Below are positions 58,958-64,000 of a stretch of 64,000 nt of DNA, one piece after another (position 1 is the stretch's first letter; the number at the start of each line of letters is the position of its first letter). The DNA comes from VHCN01 sp964589935 (lineage in GTDB: Bacteria > Verrucomicrobiota > Verrucomicrobiia > Limisphaerales > VHCN01), in assembly GCA_964589935.1 (NCBI GenBank), contig CAZPVD010000004.1, forward strand, positions 1 to 64,000, written 5' to 3'. The notes beneath the pieces are model-generated. The model was not told where the DNA came from and searched no databases. It saw only the letters and a program-made list of their open reading frames with translations. The translations under genes and the position numbers were made by a program.

Positions 58958-61900
58958 ATGATGATGATTCGTGTTCAACCGCGCCGCGCCGCGGCGCTCG
59001 CGCTGGCAGTTGCACTCGCCACCTTGCGCGCGTTCGATGCCGTCGCCGCCGCGCCGAAGAAGGTGGATTTCAACCGCGACATCCGGCCGATTCTCTCCGA
59101 CAACTGTTTCGCGTGCCACGGGCCGGACGAAAAGAAGCGCAAGGCAAAGCTGCGTCTCGATACGGCCGACGGCGCATTCGCCGAGCGTGACGGCAAACAC
59201 CCCATCGTCGCCAAAAACCTCAAGCAGTCCGAGCTGTGGCGCCGCATCACCACGAAGGACGCCGACGACCTCATGCCGCCTGCGGAGTCAAACAAGAAGC
59301 TCAAGCCCGAGCAAATCGCGCTGCTCAAGCAATGGATCGAGGAAGGCGCGAACTACAGAGGACATTGGTCGTTCGTTGCGCCGCAGAAGTCGGCGCTGCC
59401 AAAAGTCGCGAATGCGAAGTGGCCGCGCAACGGCATTGATTACTTCATCGCCGCGAAGCTCGCAGAGAAAGGACTCCAGACTTCGCCTGAAGTAAGCAGG
59501 GAGATTCTCATTCGCCGCGTGACGCTCGATCTCACGGGCCTGCCGCCGACGCCGGCCGAGGTGGACGAGTTCCTCGCGGACAAAAGTTCGGACGCTTACG
59601 AAAAGGTCGTGGATCGCTTGCTCAAGTCGCCGCGCTACGGTGAGCACATGGGGCGCTACTGGCTCGATGCTGCGCGTTACGGCGACACGCACGGGCTGCA
59701 TCTCGACAACGAGCGCAGCATCTGGCCGTATCGCGACTGGGTGGTGAGGGCGTTCAACGACAACCTGCCGTTCGACCAATTCACGATGTGGCAGCTCGCG
59801 GGCGATCTGCTGCCGAACCCGACGCAGGAGCAACTCATCGCGACGGGCTTCAACCGCTGCAACGTCACCACGAGCGAGGGCGGCAGCATCAACGAGGAGT
59901 TCATCTTCCGCTACGCCGTGGACCGCGCGGAGACGACCGCCGAGGTGTGGATGGGCCTCACCGCGGGTTGCGCCGTGTGCCACGATCACAAGTTCGACCC
60001 GATCACATCGCGCGATTTTTATTCGCTGTATGCGTTCTTCCACAGCAGCGCCGACCCGGCGATGGACGGCAACGCGCTGCTCACCGCGCCGGTTCTCAAG
60101 CTCACCACGGCGGAGCAGCAAAAGAAGCTGGATGAGTTTGACGGCAAGATCGCCGCCGTGCAAAAGCGCGTGCGCGAAATGCTTGCCACGGTGAACTACA
60201 CCGATCCGGCCACGCTCACGTCATCCGTGCCTGCGAAGAAAATCGAGGCGGTGTGGGTGGACGATGATTTTCCCGCCGGCGCGAAGGTAAACGTGAATGA
60301 AGGCACCTCGCCGCTCACGTGGGTGACGGAAAAGGACGGCCAGGTTTTCTCCGGCAAGCGCGCGATCAAGCGCACCGCGAGCGGGCTGGCACAGGATTTC
60401 TTCAACGGCATCGAGAAGCCGTTCGCGGTGCCGGCGAACGGGCACTTCTATGTTCATGCGTTCGTTGATCCTGCAAATCCGCCGAAAGCGATCATGGTCC
60501 AGTTTCACACGGGCACATGGTCGCATCGCGTGGTGTGGGGCGACGCGGACGCTATCGAGTATGGCAAGAAGGACTCGCCAGAACGCCTGCCGATGGGGCC
60601 GCTGCCGAAGGCGGGCGAGTGGGCGCGGCTGGAATTCGCCGCGTCGAAGCTCGCGCTCAAGGCGGGCACGAAGATTGACGGCGTGGCCTTCACCCAAAAC
60701 GGCGGCACTGTGTATTGGGACAAGCTCGGCGTGATTTCTGAAACGGACCCGTCGAAGGATCCGCTCGAATCGCTCGCCGCGTGGGAGAAGGAAAATGCGC
60801 GGCCGAACAAGGATTTGCCGAAGGAAATCCAGGACCTGCTCAAGGTGAAGGCCGCCGAGCGCAAGCCGGAGCAGGAGAAGAAGCTGCGCGAGTATTACCT
60901 CGAATACGTCTGCAACGCGACACGGCCCGCGTTCGAGGCGCTGAACAAGGAACTCGATCCGATCAAGAAGGCGCGCGAAGAATTCGACAAGACGATTCCC
61001 GCGACGTTCATCTGGAAGGACATGGAAAAGCCGCGCGACAGTTTCATCATGGTGCGCGGCCAATACACCAAGCCCGGCGAGCGCGTGTATCCGAACACGC
61101 CCGCGTTTTTGCCGCCGCTGACCGCGGGCGAAACCAACCGGCTCGCCTTCGCGAAGTGGCTCGTCAGCGCCGAGCATCCGCTCACGGCGCGCGTGACAGT
61201 GAACCGCTTCTGGCAGCAGTTTTTCGGCACCGGCCTCGTGAAGACGGCGAACGACTTCGGCGCGCAGGGCCAGCCGCCGTCGCATCCCGAATTGCTCGAC
61301 TGGCTCGCGGTGACGTTTCGCGAGGAAGGCTGGGACATGAAGCGCTTCGTGAAGCTGCTCGTGACGAGCGCGACTTACCGGCAGGACTCGAAGGCCACGC
61401 CGAAGATGCTCGCCGTTGACCCGGAGAACCGCCTCTACGCGCGCGGGCCGCGCTTCCGTCTCGACGCGGAAGTCATTCGCGACAGCGCGCTTTACGTGAG
61501 TGGATTGCTCGTGCCCACGATCGGTGGCAAGGGCGTGCGGCCGTATCAGCCGGAAAACATCTGGGAGCCGGTTGCCTATTCGGGCAGCAACACGAAGGAC
61601 TACAAGCAGGACCACGGCGACGCGCTCTACCGCCGCAGCCTCTACACGTTCTGGAAGCGCACCGCGCCGCCGCCGGGCATGACGACGTTCGACGCGCCGA
61701 GCCGCGAGCAGTTCTGCGTGCGTCGCGAGCGCAGCAACACGCCGCTCCAGGCGCTGAACCTGATGAACGACGTGCAATACGTCGAGGCCGCGCGCGTTTT
61801 TGCCCAGCGCATGATGAAGGAAGGCGGCGCGACCGCGGGCGAGCGTCTCGCGTGGGCGTTCCGCTTCGCCACATCACGCAAGCCGACAAAAGCCGAGCAG

Positions 61901-62086
61901 GACGTGCTCGACACAACATTCTTCCGCGAACTGGCGAAATACCGCGGCGCAGCCGACGCCGCGAAACAGGTCATCACGCAGGGCGAGTCGAAGCCCGACG
62001 ACAAACTCGATGCGTCCGAGCTTGCGGCCTACACGCTCGCAGCGAACATGATTTTGAACCTTGACGAGACGTTGACCAAGAATTGA
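58958..62086 (+). CDS. PSCyt1-DUF1549-DUF1553 (PSD1) secreted cytochrome-like protein
   Basis: The protein has 1042 residues. Signal peptide (AAALALAVALATLRAFDAVAA), then a haem-binding PSCyt1 domain with Cys-x-x-Cys-His (DNCFACHGPDEKK), the DUF1549 domain (LIRRVTLDLTGLPPTPAEVD), a central beta domain (about 460-580), and DUF1553 (RVTVNRFWQQFFGTGLVKTA). This architecture is a hallmark of Planctomycetes and Verrucomicrobia. It is nearly always followed by a DUF1501 gene, as here, 7 bases on. The pair is suspected to act in extracellular or periplasmic oxidation of complex carbohydrates; this is not proven. Start among three consecutive ATGs at 58958-58966. Confidence 0.92.
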   Translation: MMMIRVQPRRAAALALAVALATLRAFDAVAAAPKKVDFNRDIRPILSDNCFACHGPDEKKRKAKLRLDTADGAFAERDGKHPIVAKNLKQSELWRRITTKDADDLMPPAESNKKLKPEQIALLKQWIEEGANYRGHWSFVAPQKSALPKVANAKWPRNGIDYFIAAKLAEKGLQTSPEVSREILIRRVTLDLTGLPPTPAEVDEFLADKSSDAYEKVVDRLLKSPRYGEHMGRYWLDAARYGDTHGLHLDNERSIWPYRDWVVRAFNDNLPFDQFTMWQLAGDLLPNPTQEQLIATGFNRCNVTTSEGGSINEEFIFRYAVDRAETTAEVWMGLTAGCAVCHDHKFDPITSRDFYSLYAFFHSSADPAMDGNALLTAPVLKLTTAEQQKKLDEFDGKIAAVQKRVREMLATVNYTDPATLTSSVPAKKIEAVWVDDDFPAGAKVNVNEGTSPLTWVTEKDGQVFSGKRAIKRTASGLAQDFFNGIEKPFAVPANGHFYVHAFVDPANPPKAIMVQFHTGTWSHRVVWGDADAIEYGKKDSPERLPMGPLPKAGEWARLEFAASKLALKAGTKIDGVAFTQNGGTVYWDKLGVISETDPSKDPLESLAAWEKENARPNKDLPKEIQDLLKVKAAERKPEQEKKLREYYLEYVCNATRPAFEALNKELDPIKKAREEFDKTIPATFIWKDMEKPRDSFIMVRGQYTKPGERVYPNTPAFLPPLTAGETNRLAFAKWLVSAEHPLTARVTVNRFWQQFFGTGLVKTANDFGAQGQPPSHPELLDWLAVTFREEGWDMKRFVKLLVTSATYRQDSKATPKMLAVDPENRLYARGPRFRLDAEVIRDSALYVSGLLVPTIGGKGVRPYQPENIWEPVAYSGSNTKDYKQDHGDALYRRSLYTFWKRTAPPPGMTTFDAPSREQFCVRRERSNTPLQALNLMNDVQYVEAARVFAQRMMKEGGATAGERLAWAFRFATSRKPTKAEQDVLDTTFFRELAKYRGAADAAKQVITQGESKPDDKLDASELAAYTLAANMILNLDETLTKN

Positions 62087-62093
62087 CGCGATT

Positions 62094-63566
62094 ATGAATC
62101 CGCTTCACGAATTCGCCCTTCAACAGACGCGCCGGCAGTTCTTCGCCAGCGCGGGCATCAGCGCCGGCGCGATTGCGCTGCCGTGGTTGTTTGCCGGCCG
62201 TGCCAACGCAAAAGAGACCGGCAAAATCGCACGCGTTCATCCCGCGCTGCCCGGTCTGCCGCACTTCGCGCCGAAGGCCAAGCGCCTGATATACCTGCAC
62301 ATGAACGGCGGGCCATCGCAGCTCGACCTGTGGGATTACAAGCCCAAGCTTGGGGAGCAATTTGACAAGGATCTGCCGGATTCAATTCGCAAAGGCCAGC
62401 GAATCACAACGATGACGAGCGGCCAGGCGCGGTTGCCGGTCGCGCCTTCGATGTTCAAGTTCACGCAGCAAGGCAAGTGCGGCACGTGGGTGAGCGAACT
62501 GCTTCCGTGGACTTCCAAAGTCGTGGACGATCTCGCCGTCATCAGGAGCATCCACACCGAGGCGATCAACCACGACCCGGCGTGCACCTTCCTGATGACC
62601 GGCAGCGAAATCCCCGGCAAGCCCAGCCTCGGCACGTGGCTCAGCTACGGCCTCGGCAGCGAGAACAACGACCTGCCCGCGTTCGTCGTGCTCACGCCCG
62701 TGTGGTCGTCAAAGGCCGCGGCGCAGGCGCTCTTCACGCGCATGTGGAGCAGCGGTTTCATCGCGACGAAATACGCCGGCGTCGCGCTGCGCGCCAAGGG
62801 CGACCCGGTGCTTTACATCAAGGACCCCGCCGGCGTGGACCGCGACGCGCGGCGCGCGATGCTCGATGGCCTCGGCAAACTGAACGCGATGAACCACGAC
62901 CGTTTCGGCGATCCCGAGACGCTCACGCGCATCGCGCAATACGAGATGGCATTCCGCATGCAGACGAGCGTGCCTGATCTCGTGGACTTCTCGAAGGAAT
63001 CCAAGGCCACGCTCGAAATGTATGGGCCGGACGTGACGAAGCCCGGCACGTTCGCGCACAGCGCGCTGCTCGCGCGGCGGCTCGCCGAGCGCAACGTGCG
63101 CGTCGTGCAAATCCTCCATCGCGGCTGGGACCAGCACGGCAACCTGCCGAACGACATCCGCGCGCAATGCGGCGACACCGATCAGGCCTGCTACGCGCTC
63201 ATCACCGACCTCAAGCAGCGCGGGCTGCTGAACGACACGCTCGTCGTGTGGGGCGGCGAATTTGGGCGAACGGTTTATTCACAGGGCACGTTGAAGAAGG
63301 ATCAGTATGGCCGCGACCATCACCCGCGGAACTTCTGCATGTGGCTCGCCGGCGGCGGCGTGAAGGGCGGCGTGGTCTATGGCGAGACGGATGACTTCAG
63401 CTACAACGTCGTCGAAAATCCCGTCCACCTGCGCGACCTCAACGCGACCATCCTCAACCAGATGGGTGTGGATCATCACCGGCTCACGTTCCGCTTCCAA
63501 GGGCTGGATCAGCGCCTCACCGGCGTGGATGTCGAGGCGCAAGTCGTGAAGGACGTGCTCGCCTGA
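62094..63566 (+). CDS. DUF1501 protein with Tat signal
   Basis: The protein has 490 residues. Twin-arginine leader (TRRQFFASAGISAGAIALPW) indicates folded export. The family features are RLIYLHMNGGPSQLDLWDYK, SIHTEAINHDPACTFLMTG, and the alkaline-phosphatase-like metal region VVWGGEFGRTVYSQ with DHHPRNFCMWLAGGG. It is a sulfatase/phosphatase-fold relative of unknown activity. It is transcribed with the PSD1 gene, with which it probably forms a functional unit in the envelope. Confidence 0.92.
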   Translation: MNPLHEFALQQTRRQFFASAGISAGAIALPWLFAGRANAKETGKIARVHPALPGLPHFAPKAKRLIYLHMNGGPSQLDLWDYKPKLGEQFDKDLPDSIRKGQRITTMTSGQARLPVAPSMFKFTQQGKCGTWVSELLPWTSKVVDDLAVIRSIHTEAINHDPACTFLMTGSEIPGKPSLGTWLSYGLGSENNDLPAFVVLTPVWSSKAAAQALFTRMWSSGFIATKYAGVALRAKGDPVLYIKDPAGVDRDARRAMLDGLGKLNAMNHDRFGDPETLTRIAQYEMAFRMQTSVPDLVDFSKESKATLEMYGPDVTKPGTFAHSALLARRLAERNVRVVQILHRGWDQHGNLPNDIRAQCGDTDQACYALITDLKQRGLLNDTLVVWGGEFGRTVYSQGTLKKDQYGRDHHPRNFCMWLAGGGVKGGVVYGETDDFSYNVVENPVHLRDLNATILNQMGVDHHRLTFRFQGLDQRLTGVDVEAQVVKDVLA

Positions 63567-63669
63567 CGCGCGCGGCTTGACGCGGCCCGCTCCATCGCTT
63601 AAACGAAGTTGTCGCCGGGAAAGAAATTCGCGGCGCGGCAATTTGCCGAACAACTCATTGAAAGGAATC

Positions 63670-64000
63670 ATGCTCCGCATCCTTGCTCTCTTCGCGATGT
63701 TTTGTGTCCTCGCGCCCACCGCCGCGCCGCTTCGCGCCGCCGACAAGGCGAGTGATCCCAACGAATCGCGCTGGGTCAAAGGCCCCGCCAAGGCAAACCT
63801 CAACAACTTCGCGGAGATTCAGGTGCCGGGTGGATACCGCTTCGCCGATGGGAAATTTTTACAGGAGCTGCTCAAAAGCGGCGGCGAGCCGGTGTCAGGC
63901 AAGGAGGTTGGCGCGGTGTTCAACGAGAAGGACAAGTGGTTTGTCGCGTTTATCTTCGACGATGTCGGCTACGTGAAGGACGACGACAAGGACAAGCTCG
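63670..64000 (+). CDS. DUF2167 family protein, N-terminal part
   Basis: At least 110 residues, running off the window. Good Shine-Dalgarno (AAGGA) 3 bases before the ATG at 63670. Signal peptide (LALFAMFCVLAPTAAPLRA), then the DUF2167 signature: NNFAEIQVPGGYRFADGKFL and VAFIFDDVGYVKDDDKDKL. Complete members have two C-terminal membrane helices. Function unknown; a membrane-anchored envelope protein. Confidence 0.82.
   Translation, partial: MLRILALFAMFCVLAPTAAPLRAADKASDPNESRWVKGPAKANLNNFAEIQVPGGYRFADGKFLQELLKSGGEPVSGKEVGAVFNEKDKWFVAFIFDDVGYVKDDDKDKL

Noticed and set aside
60221..61777. Minus-strand frame of 518 codons
   Set aside because: Antisense shadow of the PSCyt1-DUF1553 gene.

Overview
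The window is bacterial chromosome of high G+C content. The gene content points to Verrucomicrobiota, probably a Limisphaerales/Pedosphaerales-type lineage. The pointers are a PSCyt1/DUF1549/DUF1553 protein paired with a DUF1501 protein, a secreted sulfatase, a secreted Gfo/Idh/MocA protein, a GFTLEELLL prepilin-like protein, and a YncE propeller fused to a phosphoesterase. The lineage is inferred from families; no rRNA is present.

Left chromosomal part (1-27.5 kb): a secreted FAD oxidoreductase (cut by the window edge); two small, AT-richer orphan genes; a CHASE2 adenylate cyclase coupled to a DUF6734-like protein; an Asp-box propeller protein; holA and a bifunctional-nuclease gene; an outer-membrane barrel; the propeller-phosphoesterase; a PAS-GAF sensor without kinase and two receiver-only regulators; DUF1761, DUF885 and Gfo/Idh proteins; a System II cytochrome c maturation operon (two-repeat lipoprotein, ResB, CcsA); thymidine phosphorylase; a TIGR01777 oxidoreductase; and a secreted subtilase.

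A tRNA-Phe gene at 27.47 kb is the integration site of a mobile element of about 15.3 kb. Its 3' end is duplicated as a 71-bp direct repeat (69 of 71 identical) at 42.8 kb, next to an intact tyrosine recombinase. The element carries a small (p)ppGpp-hydrolase-like HD protein; four tandem paralogous mini-proteins, three of them on a 197-bp DNA repeat, ending in a KTSC protein; a predicted PD-(D/E)xK nuclease; a nuclease-methyltransferase restriction enzyme; nested inverted repeats; a two-armed iteron array; a primase/DUF3631 ATPase/HTH replication module; and a toxin-antitoxin cluster (VapBC, lone HigA, HigBA). It has no capsid, packaging or conjugation genes, so it looks like a satellite-like or integrative replicating island with defence cargo.

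Right chromosomal part (42.9-64 kb): a prepilin-like protein; a NarL-type histidine kinase/regulator pair; a receiver protein beside a degenerate Ser/Thr kinase; a LysR regulator divergent from an RND efflux operon (pump, adaptor, outer-membrane factor) with a dyad operator between them; an NtrC-class regulator; a sulfatase; ruvA; a DUF374 acyltransferase; the DUF1553/DUF1501 pair; and the start of a DUF2167 protein.

Starts were chosen from family N-termini, signal peptides and ATGA/GTGA overlaps, because Shine-Dalgarno signals are mostly weak here. No similarity search or folding could be run.
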